A stretch of 64,000 bases of DNA, taken from positions 1-64,000 of the forward strand of contig SHYX01000007.1 in NCBI GenBank assembly GCA_009692585.1, given 5' to 3'. Source of the DNA: Myxococcales bacterium. GTDB taxonomy: Bacteria > Myxococcota > UBA796 > SXON01. The notes under the pieces were generated by a model. That model was not told where the DNA came from. It worked only from the letters and a program-made list of their open reading frames with translations, and made no database searches. This document shows positions 1-7,961 of the stretch, in pieces; position 1 is the first letter of the stretch, and each line of letters begins with the position of its first letter. The position numbers were made by a program, and so were the translations under genes.

Positions 1-143
1 GGGGCCGGAGGGTGAAGGTGTGCCTGGGACTGCGAGACCGGCCCGATCGCGGTCCTGCAAGGCGGCCTTCGGGGGTCGCAGGGCTTGCCGACGGCGCCCG
101 CCAGGGTGTACGCTCCCGCGGTACGCTCACCGAAAGGCCGTTC

Positions 144-1481
144 ATGTTTCCTTTCCTCTGCCTGTCTACCAGCCTTTTGTCCGCTCTCGCCGGGGCGGGG
201 TGCGCATGGATCACGGACAACGACTTCGATGCCCGGATGGACCTGGACGGCGACGGTATCGCCAGGCCCGAAGACTGTGATGACGCGGATGGCGGCAACG
301 GGGTGGCTGCGGACATGTACGCGGACCGCGATCTCGATGGCTTCGGAGCAGGCGAGCCCACGGCGAACTGCACGCTTCTCGAAGGGTACGCCCGCGATGG
401 CCTGGACTGCGACGACGGTCGGGTCGCAGTGAACCCTGCCGCGGTCGAGTCGTGCAACGGCATCGATGATGACTGCGATCTCCAGGTGGACGAGCCGGGG
501 GCCAGCGGCGAGGTTGATTGGTACCTGGATGCCGACGGCGATGGCTACGGTGCCATCGGCTCCGAACCGGAGAGCGCATGTAGCCCCCCCGAGGGGTACG
601 TTTCTGCCGCCTCGGATTGTGACGACGGTGACCCGGCGATCTCGCCTTCCGCGGCCGAGGTCGGGAACGACGGCATCGACCAGGATTGCAGTGGCTCGGA
701 TGCGACCGACTACGCCAGTGACTACGGCGTGGACCTGTTGGTCATCTCCGCCGGCAGCTTCTCCATGGGGAGCGGCTCGGCGGACGCGACGGACGAATAC
801 ATCGACCACGTGGTCACGCTCACGCACTCCTTCTGGCTTGGTCGCAGTGAAGTGACCCATGCTGAATGGTCGGCCTGGACCGGTGCTCCCGACCCCGCAC
901 CCTCCTTGCACGGCGCAGGATGCGACGACTGCCCGGTGGAGGGGGTGTCGTGGGAAGATGCGGGACAGTACGCGAACGCGCTCTCCGCCGCGGAGGGTCT
1001 GCAACGGTGCTACGAATCGGACGGTTCGGGTCTCCTGGCAGACTACGCCGGGAATCCGTACCCATGTCCAGGCTACCGCCTCCCGACCGAGGCCGAGTGG
1101 GAGTACGCGGCCCGGGCCGACGAGGACACGCCGTACGCCGGCGGCGAGTCCCTTGACGAAGTGGCCTGGTATCTCTCCAACGCCGGGGCTGACACGCACC
1201 CTGTCTGCTCCCTCCTGCCGAACGCGTGGGGCCTCTTCGACATGAGCGGGAACGTGTTCGAGTGGACGAATGACTGGCATGCCCCGAGCTACGGCGGATA
1301 CGCCGACGGCGCTGCGGCCACCGATCCACCAGGGCCGGACTCCGGGTCGGAGCGCGAGGCTCGGGGGGGCTATTACTATGGCTCCGAGTCCTACGAGCGG
1401 GTGACCGCCCGCAAGAGCAGCCCGCAGGACTACCGCAATGGCGGCATCGGGTTCCGCCTGGCCCGGTCGGTCATCCCCTGA
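144..1481 (+). CDS. SUMF1/FGE-like lipoprotein with DCDD metal-binding repeats
   Basis: A 445-residue exported protein. The start is placed at ATG 144, because the upstream in-frame extension is basic and unlike a secreted N-terminus. From 144 there is a hydrophobic segment ending in AGAGC at Cys20, a weak lipobox (Gly rather than Leu at -3). Residues 30-185 carry acidic repeats (DLDGDG, DCDD, DADGDGYG, NDGIDQDC) of the calcium-binding, MopE-like type common in myxobacterial surface proteins. Residues 198-443 form a formylglycine-generating-enzyme / sulfatase-modifying-factor fold (SFSMGS, RLPTEAEWEYAAR, DMSGNVFEW, GIGFRLAR). The catalytic Cys pair of true FGE near the C-terminal RGG segment is absent (RGGYYYGSESYERV). 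It is therefore probably a binding or structural member of the family rather than an active FGE. Fold assignment is confident; function is unknown. Confidence 0.85.
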   Translation: MFPFLCLSTSLLSALAGAGCAWITDNDFDARMDLDGDGIARPEDCDDADGGNGVAADMYADRDLDGFGAGEPTANCTLLEGYARDGLDCDDGRVAVNPAAVESCNGIDDDCDLQVDEPGASGEVDWYLDADGDGYGAIGSEPESACSPPEGYVSAASDCDDGDPAISPSAAEVGNDGIDQDCSGSDATDYASDYGVDLLVISAGSFSMGSGSADATDEYIDHVVTLTHSFWLGRSEVTHAEWSAWTGAPDPAPSLHGAGCDDCPVEGVSWEDAGQYANALSAAEGLQRCYESDGSGLLADYAGNPYPCPGYRLPTEAEWEYAARADEDTPYAGGESLDEVAWYLSNAGADTHPVCSLLPNAWGLFDMSGNVFEWTNDWHAPSYGGYADGAAATDPPGPDSGSEREARGGYYYGSESYERVTARKSSPQDYRNGGIGFRLARSVIP

Positions 1482-1526
1482 CCCCAGCCTCGCCGAGCGC
1501 CGGCGGCGTCGCGGCCACGCGGGACG

Positions 1527-1868
1527 CTACGCGTCGCAGACCTCGAGGTCGAGCGCCGGCTGCGCCGTGCAGTCCACCCACCCCTGCGGCGGCTGGCATC
1601 CGGTGTACGAGTAGCAGGTGTCCGTCGGGTTGCCGTCCTCGTCGGCCGGTGCGGCGTACTTCCCGCCGGCGTCGCAGTCCGGGTCCGGGCTCGTCATGCA
1701 CTCGACGGGGCCGCTGACGACGTCCGGCGGGATGCACCAGCCGGTGCCCTGCTGGTCGAGCTCAAAGCCCGAGAACACGCTGCACCCCTCGGTGTGGCCG
1801 CAGATCTCGGTGTCGTACTTCGCACAGGGGTCCGCGGTGTTGCAGGCGGCGAGCAGGGTGAGCTGAAG
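1527..1868 (-). pseudogene. Cys-rich lipoprotein gene truncated at its start codon
   Basis: Reading leftwards from about 1868 the frame gives LQLTLLAAC, a good lipobox, then 104 residues with about a dozen cysteines (DPCAKYD, CGHTEGC, GWCIPPD, CYSYTGC, WVDC) ending at a TAG at 1527. This looks like a small secreted Cys-rich lipoprotein of about 105 mature residues. No ATG, GTG or TTG lies just upstream of the hydrophobic stretch. The frame stays open but non-protein-like into the neighbouring sequence. The lipoprotein-like sequence stops at the base where transposase-like sequence begins on the other strand (1869). I infer that an insertion or rearrangement removed the start codon and promoter. 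The body of the gene has no stops or frameshifts, so the event may be recent. Confidence 0.6.
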
Positions 1869-2100
1869 CGGGTCTTTAGCGACGGGACTGGAGCTATTGA
1901 ACTTTCGCCTTGCGAATTCGTAGAGAAGCTGGCCGCCCTGATTCCTCCTCCTTTCGCGAATCTCGTGATCTACAGCGGCGTCCTCGCTGGAAATGCGGCG
2001 CTGCGCGCCGAGGTAGTGCCGAGGGTCGCCACGTCCACCCAGGCGCAGCAGGACGCGAGAGCGGCGCTCAAGCTCTCGAAGCAGGAGTGCAAGCGGACAG
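1869..2100 (+). mobile_element. Degenerate transposase remnant (IS91/Y2-type C-terminal part)
   Basis: In the plus frame from 1869 the translation reads [26 protein letters not shown] and [17 protein letters not shown]. This matches my recollection of the C-terminal region of the IS91-like 'putative transposase' family (DGT...LSPLEL.EKLAALVPPP...YHGVLAPNA..R..VVP). Only about 50-75 residues of similarity remain. There is no catalytic N-terminal part and the similarity fades after VVPR into a lysine/glutamine-rich stretch. The frame is open into the mutase gene downstream, which makes one artefactual long reading frame. Inverted ends were not recognised. This is best read as a fossil of an element that landed between the two neighbours. 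Confidence 0.55.
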
Positions 2101-2144
2101 GCAGGATGAACGGCGGGGCACGCGGACATGATAGCCCCGCGCGC

Positions 2145-3647
2145 ATGTCGACCGACCGCCCCGGCCAGTTCCCGTACACCCGCGGAATCCACCCGACCAT
2201 GTACCAGGGCCGCCTGTGGACGATGCGTCAGTATGCCGGCTTCGGCGATGCCGCGGACACCAACCGTCGCTTCAAGTATCTGCTCGGGAAGGGGCAGACC
2301 GGCTTGAGCTGCGCCTTCGATCTGCCCACCCAGATGGGCTACGACAGCGACCACGCCATGGCGCTCGGCGAGGTCGGGAAAGTGGGCGTGGCCATCAGCT
2401 CGGTCGAGGACATGGGCACGCTCCTGGACGGGTTGCCGCTTGGCGAGGTCAGCACGTCGATGACCATCAACGCCACGGCCGGCACGCTTCTGGCGTTCTA
2501 CACCGCGGTCGCTCGTGCGCGCGGGGTGCCGTCACCCGCGCTGCGCGGGACCATCCAGAACGACGTGCTCAAGGAATACATCGCCCGCGGCACCTACATC
2601 TACCCGCCCCGCGCCAGCATGCGGCTGATCACCGACATCTTCGCGTGGTGCGGCGAGCACGCGCCCCAATGGAACACCATCTCGATCAGCGGGTACCACA
2701 TCCGCGAGGCAGGGAGCACGGCCGCCCAGGAGGTGGCGTTCACCCTGGCGGACGGCATCGCCTACGTCGAAGCGGCGGCGGCGGCCGGACTGGCGGTCGA
2801 CACCTTCGCGCCGCGATTGTCGTTCTTCTTCAACGCCCACAACGACTTTCTGGAAGAGGTCGCAAAGTACCGCGCCGCGCGACGCATGTGGGCGCACATC
2901 ATGCGTGAGCGGTTCGGCGCCACGGACCCGAAGTCCCAGACGCTGCGATTCCACACCCAGACAGCGGGCAGCACGCTCACGGCGCAGCAGGTGGACAACA
3001 ACGTCGTGCGCGTCACGCTTCAAGCACTCGCGGCGGTGATGGGGGGCACTCAATCGTTGCACACCAATGGAAGAGACGAGGCCCTGGCTCTACCCAGCGA
3101 GGCCAGCGCCCGTCTGGCACTTCGCACCCAACAGGTGATCGCGTTGGAGTCGGGCGTGGCACGGCACCCAGATCCCTTCGGTGGCAGCTATGTCGTAGAG
3201 GAGTTGACCGACCGCCTGGAGGCCGAAGCGAGCCGACTCATCGCCGAGATCGATTCGTTCGGCGGCATGGTCGCCGCAATCGAGCGGGGCTTCCCCCAGC
3301 GCGAGATCCAAGACAGCGCGTGGCGGGCCCAACGGGACGTCGAGGACAAAAGGGCGATCGTGGTCGGCGTGAACCAATACGTCGAAGAGGAGGCCAGGGT
3401 CGAGGGACTGTTGCGGGTAGACCGCGCGTTGGAGCGCGCCCAGGTGGAGCGCCTGCGCCGCTTTCGGGATGGGCGGGACCCGGGAACGGTGACGGACGCG
3501 CTCGACGCGCTGCAACAGGCCGCCGCTGGCGACGCCAACACCATGCCCTTTGTCCTGGCGGCGGTGGTCGCGAAGGCGACCCTCGGTGAGGTCGCCGATC
3601 GCCTTCGGGCGGTCTTCGGTGTGTACCAGCAGAGCGTGGTGGTGTAG
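2145..3647 (+). CDS. Methylmalonyl-CoA mutase large (catalytic) subunit, no B12 domain
   Basis: A 500-residue catalytic TIM-barrel protein of the acyl-CoA mutase family, which interconverts (R)-methylmalonyl-CoA and succinyl-CoA using adenosylcobalamin. TMRQYAGFG places Tyr30 at the position of Tyr89 of the Propionibacterium enzyme. [11 protein letters not shown] places Arg147 at Arg207. [10 protein letters not shown] places Tyr183-His184 at Tyr243-His244. The Tyr/Arg pair fits methylmalonyl rather than isobutyryl specificity. The C-terminal B12-binding domain (DxHxxG) is missing, so a separate small cobalamin-binding subunit would be needed; none is in this window. The start is ATG 2145. The protein begins almost directly at the [11 protein letters not shown] motif, whereas most family members carry some tens of extra residues before it. 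The adjacent transposase remnant may have removed them. The CotH gene starts 9 bases downstream. Confidence 0.9.
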   Translation: MSTDRPGQFPYTRGIHPTMYQGRLWTMRQYAGFGDAADTNRRFKYLLGKGQTGLSCAFDLPTQMGYDSDHAMALGEVGKVGVAISSVEDMGTLLDGLPLGEVSTSMTINATAGTLLAFYTAVARARGVPSPALRGTIQNDVLKEYIARGTYIYPPRASMRLITDIFAWCGEHAPQWNTISISGYHIREAGSTAAQEVAFTLADGIAYVEAAAAAGLAVDTFAPRLSFFFNAHNDFLEEVAKYRAARRMWAHIMRERFGATDPKSQTLRFHTQTAGSTLTAQQVDNNVVRVTLQALAAVMGGTQSLHTNGRDEALALPSEASARLALRTQQVIALESGVARHPDPFGGSYVVEELTDRLEAEASRLIAEIDSFGGMVAAIERGFPQREIQDSAWRAQRDVEDKRAIVVGVNQYVEEEARVEGLLRVDRALERAQVERLRRFRDGRDPGTVTDALDALQQAAAGDANTMPFVLAAVVAKATLGEVADRLRAVFGVYQQSVVV

Positions 3648-3656
3648 AATGCCCAC

Positions 3657-5321
3657 GTGCTGATCCTCGCCCTCGTCGCATGCCATTCACCTTCTACGGG
3701 TGGTAACAGTGATGTCGTGGTTGGGCTCCCCGACTACGAACTGGACACCGCGCTGCCGGATTCGGGCCCGATGGGACACACCGGCCTGGCCGAAGACGAC
3801 GTCCTGACCCGTCCGGATCCGGAAGCGCCGGCGCTCCTGATCAACGAGGTGGTCGCCCGCAACGAATCCACCTGGCCCGGCGACGACGCCTCGTGGCCCG
3901 ATTGGGTCGAGTTGTATAACGCCAGCGAGGTGTCGATTCCGCTGTCCGATGTTGCCTTGCGCGATCCCTCGGACCTTCCGTGGCTGGGCGGGGAGGGGAC
4001 CATCGAGCCCGGCCAGCACCTCGTGGTCGCGATTGACGACAGCCTCGCGGGCGGGCTGCACGCGCCGTTCCAACTCGACGGAGGCGGCGGAGAGCGCCTG
4101 GTACTCAGCGTCGCCGGGCTGGTGTCGGATCGCCTCTCGCTCGGCGCGATGCGCAAGGACGTCGCCTGGGCACGGATTCCCGACGGCGGGAACTGGGCGA
4201 TCACCACCGACACCACGCCGGACGCGGTGAATCCCGACGCGGCCAGCCTCTCGTTGGACCTCTCGGCGCGGGTCTTCCAACTCGACGACGTGACCGACCT
4301 CAACCTGCGCCTGTCAGCCGATGCCATCCAGTCCCTTCGCGTGAGCCGGCTGAGTTGGGTCGACGGTGAGTTGGATGTGCCCGAGGGCGATTGGGGCGAC
4401 GTCCGCACCCGCCTGAAGGCCTACGTGGGCTCGGCGCGCTCGATCGACCAGAAATGTGCGTGGAAGATCGACCTCAACGACATCTCTGGTCGCGAGTGGC
4501 GTGGGGTTCGTGGGCTCACGGTGAACAACATGGTCCAGGACAACACCTACGTTCATGAGTTCGCCGCCTACGAACTCTATCGGGCGCTGGATGTGCCCGC
4601 GCCGCGGGTGGGCTACGCCTGGCTGACGGTCAACGACGGCGACTATGGCCTGTACCTGCTCGTCGAGAGCATCGACGGCGCTTTCCTGGATCGGTGGTTC
4701 GGAGACGACAGCGGCAACCTCTACGAAGGGGCGTACGGCGTCGATCTGTACGCCGGCTACCTGGGCAGTTTCGACCTCGAATCGGGGAGTGACACCTCTC
4801 GCAGTGACCTGAGTGAGGTGATCGGCATCCTCGACGGGGGCGCGTCAGCGGACGCCTACGCCGAGATCTCGATGGTCTTCGACATGGAGCGGTTCTTGTC
4901 ACTCATGGCGGTGGAGGCGCTCAGCTACCATTGGGACGGCTACTCCACCGCCAACAACTACCGACTCTACAAGGATCCGCGTACCGATCTGTTCACGATG
5001 ATCCCGTGGGGGTCCGACCAGACCTTCATCAGCGCCTACTTCAGCCCGTGGACGGGTCGAGGCCGCCTGTTCCAGTGGTGCCTGACCATCGACAGTTGCG
5101 CGGCGCGCTACGACGAGATCCTGCTCGACGCGACGTACACGATGGACGCGCTGGACCTCGGCGCCCAGATCCAGGACCTCGAGGACTGGCTCTACCCCTA
5201 CATCGAGGCCGATCCCCGCAAGGAGTTCGCCGTCGGCACCCACACCTACTACCTCGCCTACACCGTCACCAACATGGCGGCCATCCCCCAGTCGGTCCGG
5301 GACCAGTTGTCGGCGAGGTAG
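3657..5321 (+). CDS. Lipoprotein with lamin-tail and CotH-kinase domains
   Basis: A 554-residue surface protein starting at GTG 3657, nine bases after the mutase stop and the only start in the frame. The signal is extremely short: MLILALVAC, with Cys9 as the lipidated residue. An Asp/Thr/Gly-rich spacer follows. Residues about 57-195 resemble a lamin-tail domain (LLINEVVARN, DWVELYN, LHAPFQL). Residues about 205-550 resemble the CotH atypical protein kinase family (CAWKIDLND, RGLTVNNM, YVHEFAAYELYRAL, GLYLLVES, MIPWGSDQTF). CotH of Bacillus phosphorylates spore-coat protein; bacterial relatives on lipoproteins are of unknown target. It could be co-transcribed with the mutase gene, although no functional link is evident. 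A second CotH lipoprotein lies at 55206-56771. Confidence 0.82.
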   Translation: MLILALVACHSPSTGGNSDVVVGLPDYELDTALPDSGPMGHTGLAEDDVLTRPDPEAPALLINEVVARNESTWPGDDASWPDWVELYNASEVSIPLSDVALRDPSDLPWLGGEGTIEPGQHLVVAIDDSLAGGLHAPFQLDGGGGERLVLSVAGLVSDRLSLGAMRKDVAWARIPDGGNWAITTDTTPDAVNPDAASLSLDLSARVFQLDDVTDLNLRLSADAIQSLRVSRLSWVDGELDVPEGDWGDVRTRLKAYVGSARSIDQKCAWKIDLNDISGREWRGVRGLTVNNMVQDNTYVHEFAAYELYRALDVPAPRVGYAWLTVNDGDYGLYLLVESIDGAFLDRWFGDDSGNLYEGAYGVDLYAGYLGSFDLESGSDTSRSDLSEVIGILDGGASADAYAEISMVFDMERFLSLMAVEALSYHWDGYSTANNYRLYKDPRTDLFTMIPWGSDQTFISAYFSPWTGRGRLFQWCLTIDSCAARYDEILLDATYTMDALDLGAQIQDLEDWLYPYIEADPRKEFAVGTHTYYLAYTVTNMAAIPQSVRDQLSAR

Positions 5322-5329
5322 CCGCCCCG

Positions 5330-6604
5330 TCAGCCCCGCCGCTCCGCAAGGCGCTTCTTCCACCACGCCAGTCGTTCGGCGATCGCCTTCTCGGCACCCT
5401 GCTGGGTCGGCGAATAAAACACCGTACCGGCCAGCGCCTCGGGCAGGTGGGTCTGATCGGCAAGGTGGTCGGGCTCTTCGTGCGGGTAGACGTAGTCTCG
5501 CCCATGACCGAGCGAGGTGGCCAGGCCGGTGGGCGCGTTTCGCAGGTGGATGGGGACCGGAAGCGCACCTGTGGCCTTCACCGCGGCGATGGCGGCGTCT
5601 ACCGCTTTGTAGGCCGCGTTGGATTTCGGGGAGGTCGCCAGGAAAGTGCAGCACTGCCCGAGCAGGATCCGCGCCTCCGGCATTCCGATTCGCGCGCACC
5701 CCTCGAGGGTGGCCACCGCCAGTGGCAGCGCCCGCGGGTCCGCATTTCCGATGTCCTCGCTCGAAAAAATCACCATGCGCCGCGCCACGAAGATCGGGTC
5801 CTCGCCCCCTTCGAGCATCCGCGCCATCCAATACAACGCCGCGTCCGCGTCCGATCCGCGCATCGACTTGATGAAGGCGCTGACCACGTCGTAATGTGCG
5901 TCGCCGCCGCGATCGTGGAAGATCGTGTTCCCCGCCGCGCGAACGGCATCGACCGTAACCGCGCCGCGATCCGCGAGGCGCTCCAACATCGACAGGGCCC
6001 GCCGCGCATCCCCGTCGCAGGCGCGGGCGATGAGGTCGAGCGCCTCCGCTTCGACGCGGGTCGCGGGGGGCAGGCCGCGCTCTCCGTCGGCAAGGGCGCG
6101 CTCCAGCAACTTGCCGATGGCGGTGGGCGCGACCGGTTCGAGAATCAGGAGCTCGCATCGGCTTCTCAGCGCAGGAATCAGGTAGAAGGATGGGTTTTCA
6201 GTGGTTGCCCCCACAAGGATCAGGGCGCCGCTCTCGACGTGCGGCAAGAGCGCGTCCTGCTGCGCTTTGTTCCACCGGTGGATCTCGTCCACGAAGAGCA
6301 GGAGCGGGCGCCGGTCGAGCGCCGGCCGCGTTTCCAGCAACTCCCGCAGGTCCTTGACGCCGCTGAGCACCGCGGACAGCGCCACCAATCGGAACCCTGT
6401 GGCCTCGGCGAGCACCCGCGCGAGTGTCGTCTTTCCGCAGCCGGGCGGTCCCCACATCAACAAGGAGCGCAGGCGGCCGGCGTCGAGCGCGCGCCGGAAT
6501 GGGGCGCCGGGCGCGAGCAGGGCCTCCTGACCGACGATCTCGTCCACGTGGCGGGGCCGCATCCGTTCGGCGAGCGGCGGGCGGACCTGGGGATCGTGGG
6601 TCAT
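5330..6604 (-). CDS. rarA: Replication-associated recombination protein RarA (AAA+)
   Basis: A 424-residue AAA+ ATPase of the RarA/MgsA/WRNIP1 family, which acts at stalled replication forks. Walker A is GPPGCGKT at residues 52-59, Walker B is LLLFVDEIH at 101-109, and sensor 1 lies in ILVGATTENPSF. The family's C-terminal tetramerisation region is clear (KSMRGSDADAALYWMARML, VIFSSEDIGNADP, FLATSPKSNAAYKA, PIHLRNAP). Length matches the family. It faces the CotH gene with an 8-base gap. Its start codon (6604) overlaps an upstream ATG of the divergent phosphoesterase frame, so the two promoters must share the region around 6605-6662. Confidence 0.96.
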   Translation of the reverse strand: MTHDPQVRPPLAERMRPRHVDEIVGQEALLAPGAPFRRALDAGRLRSLLMWGPPGCGKTTLARVLAEATGFRLVALSAVLSGVKDLRELLETRPALDRRPLLLFVDEIHRWNKAQQDALLPHVESGALILVGATTENPSFYLIPALRSRCELLILEPVAPTAIGKLLERALADGERGLPPATRVEAEALDLIARACDGDARRALSMLERLADRGAVTVDAVRAAGNTIFHDRGGDAHYDVVSAFIKSMRGSDADAALYWMARMLEGGEDPIFVARRMVIFSSEDIGNADPRALPLAVATLEGCARIGMPEARILLGQCCTFLATSPKSNAAYKAVDAAIAAVKATGALPVPIHLRNAPTGLATSLGHGRDYVYPHEEPDHLADQTHLPEALAGTVFYSPTQQGAEKAIAERLAWWKKRLAERRG

Positions 6605-6662
6605 GTCGGGCTGCCGAAGCTATATCGTTGACGCTCGCGGCTCACCCCGCTACCGTCGCCCG

Positions 6663-7343
6663 GTGTTCGATGTTGCCATCGTCAGCGACGTGCACTGCGA
6701 TGGGCCCGACTCCCCCACCCAGCAGTCCTTTCTACGTTTCCTGGAGTGGTGTCCCGCTCCGACCCTCGTGCTGGGCGGCGACGTGTTCCACGCGTTCTGG
6801 GCGCCGGGTGGCGTCCCCTTTGCCGCCTACCAGCCGGTGCTCACTGCGCTCGCGCGGTTCGAGCTCGTCGTGCTCCCGGGCAATCACGACTTCCACCTCC
6901 CCGGGTATTACGGTCAGGTCGGCGCGTCGGGTATCGGAACGCTCATCCATCGTCGGCTCGGAGGGCTGACGTCGGTGCTGTCGCACGGCGACGAGGTCGA
7001 GGGCTCGATGGACTATCGCCTGTTCCACGCGGCGCTTCGCAGTCGGGCTTTTTCCTGGCTCCTCGATCGCGTCGGGAGTCCCAGGGCGTGGACGATCCTG
7101 CACCAACTTGCGGGGCCATTGGGCCGCGGACAGCCGGATGCCGTGCTGGTCGCCGCGCAGCTGAGCCTGGCCACGCGGCGCATCGCCGCGGGGGCGGAGC
7201 TGGTGGTGATGGGACATACGCACGCCCCGAGCTGCGCCCGGATCGACGGCGGCTGGTTCCTCAACCCCGGGGACTGGATCGCTCACCGCACCTACGGCGT
7301 GGTGAGAGGACGCGACGTGGAGCTGAGGTGTTTCGACGCGTAG
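6663..7343 (+). CDS. Metallophosphoesterase, LpxH-like
   Basis: A 226-residue calcineurin-like phosphoesterase. The metal-binding motifs are complete: SDVH (Asp9, His11), LGGD (Asp40), PGNHDFH (Asn74-His75), SHGDE (His108) and MGHTHAP (His185, His187). The set, the spacing and the size of about 230-240 residues resemble UDP-2,3-diacylglucosamine diphosphatase LpxH, a lipid A enzyme, but specific assignment needs a phylogeny. I chose GTG 6663 because it places MFDVAIVSDVH at the N-terminus as in the family; the ATG at 6603 would add 20 unlike residues and overlap rarA. It is expected to be cytoplasmic or peripheral at the inner membrane. Confidence 0.8.
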   Translation: MFDVAIVSDVHCDGPDSPTQQSFLRFLEWCPAPTLVLGGDVFHAFWAPGGVPFAAYQPVLTALARFELVVLPGNHDFHLPGYYGQVGASGIGTLIHRRLGGLTSVLSHGDEVEGSMDYRLFHAALRSRAFSWLLDRVGSPRAWTILHQLAGPLGRGQPDAVLVAAQLSLATRRIAAGAELVVMGHTHAPSCARIDGGWFLNPGDWIAHRTYGVVRGRDVELRCFDA

Positions 7344-7397
7344 GCCGCGACTGGAGCTAAAGCTAAAGCCGGCGCCACCCACACCGATGGCGGCGGG

Positions 7398-7942
7398 ATG
7401 CGCGTCGGCTCCTGCGTGGTCTCCTGTCTGTGTCTGCTCGCGCTGGCCTGCCGCACGGAGAATGCGGGCGTTCGGGGCTCAGCAGTCGGGGATGCGCGAC
7501 CGGGCGTTGAGGAGTCCGACAGCGCCGACACCGGGGCGCCGACAGCGCCGACACCGGGGGTGCCGACGACGAGGACGCGGAGGAGCCCGCGGACAGCGCC
7601 GATACCGGCGGCGGAGAGACCGGGGAGGGGGACCCGAGCGGCGACAGTGGGGACAGCGGCGCGACCGGCGTCGTCATCGGCGCCTGGAGCGAGAACACCG
7701 GCGGAGCCGCCGCCGGTGCGGCCTATCTGTGGCGAGGTCCGCTCTCCGGTGCCTACTCGTTGGGCGACGCCGATGGGAAGCTCCTGGGGCAGCATTCCTA
7801 CGCGCACCTGGGCAGCTCAGTGAGCATCGCCGGCGACGCCGACGGCGACGGGTTCAGCGACGTGCTGGTCGGCTCTCCCGGGGGCGAGGCAGCCGGCGCC
7901 GAAGCGGGCGCGGCCTGGCTGTTCTACGGCATGGAGTCCTGA
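7398..7942 (+). pseudogene. Short FG-GAP lipoprotein gene with a frameshift
   Basis: ATG 7398 begins a clear lipoprotein signal (CLLALAC, Cys18) followed by an acidic linker DSADTG. The frame then turns into Arg/Pro-rich noise, while the +2 frame supplies the expected continuation: an Asp/Glu/Gly linker from about 7545 (DTGGADDEDAEEPADSADTG), then FG-GAP-type sequence (VVIGAWSENTGG, SIAGDADGDGFSDVLVGSP) to a stop at 7942. The break coincides with an imperfect tandem duplication: a 23-base copy at 7518-7540 and a 24-base copy at 7541-7564. A missing base in the first copy explains the shift. The repaired product would be about 181 residues with barely two FG-GAP repeats, so it may also be 3' truncated. 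A sequencing error is possible. Confidence 0.65.
7518..7564 (+). repeat. Imperfect tandem duplication (23 + 24 bases) at the frameshift
   Basis: Two adjacent copies begin with the same 19 bases (gacagcgccgacaccgggg) and differ near their ends: the first continues gcgcc... and totals 23 bases, the second continues with an extra G and a T and totals 24. The one-base difference moves the lipoprotein coding frame. Slippage in a GC-rich acidic linker is a simple explanation. Confidence 0.7.
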
Positions 7943-7961
7943 GTCTGCTACATTCACCCGG

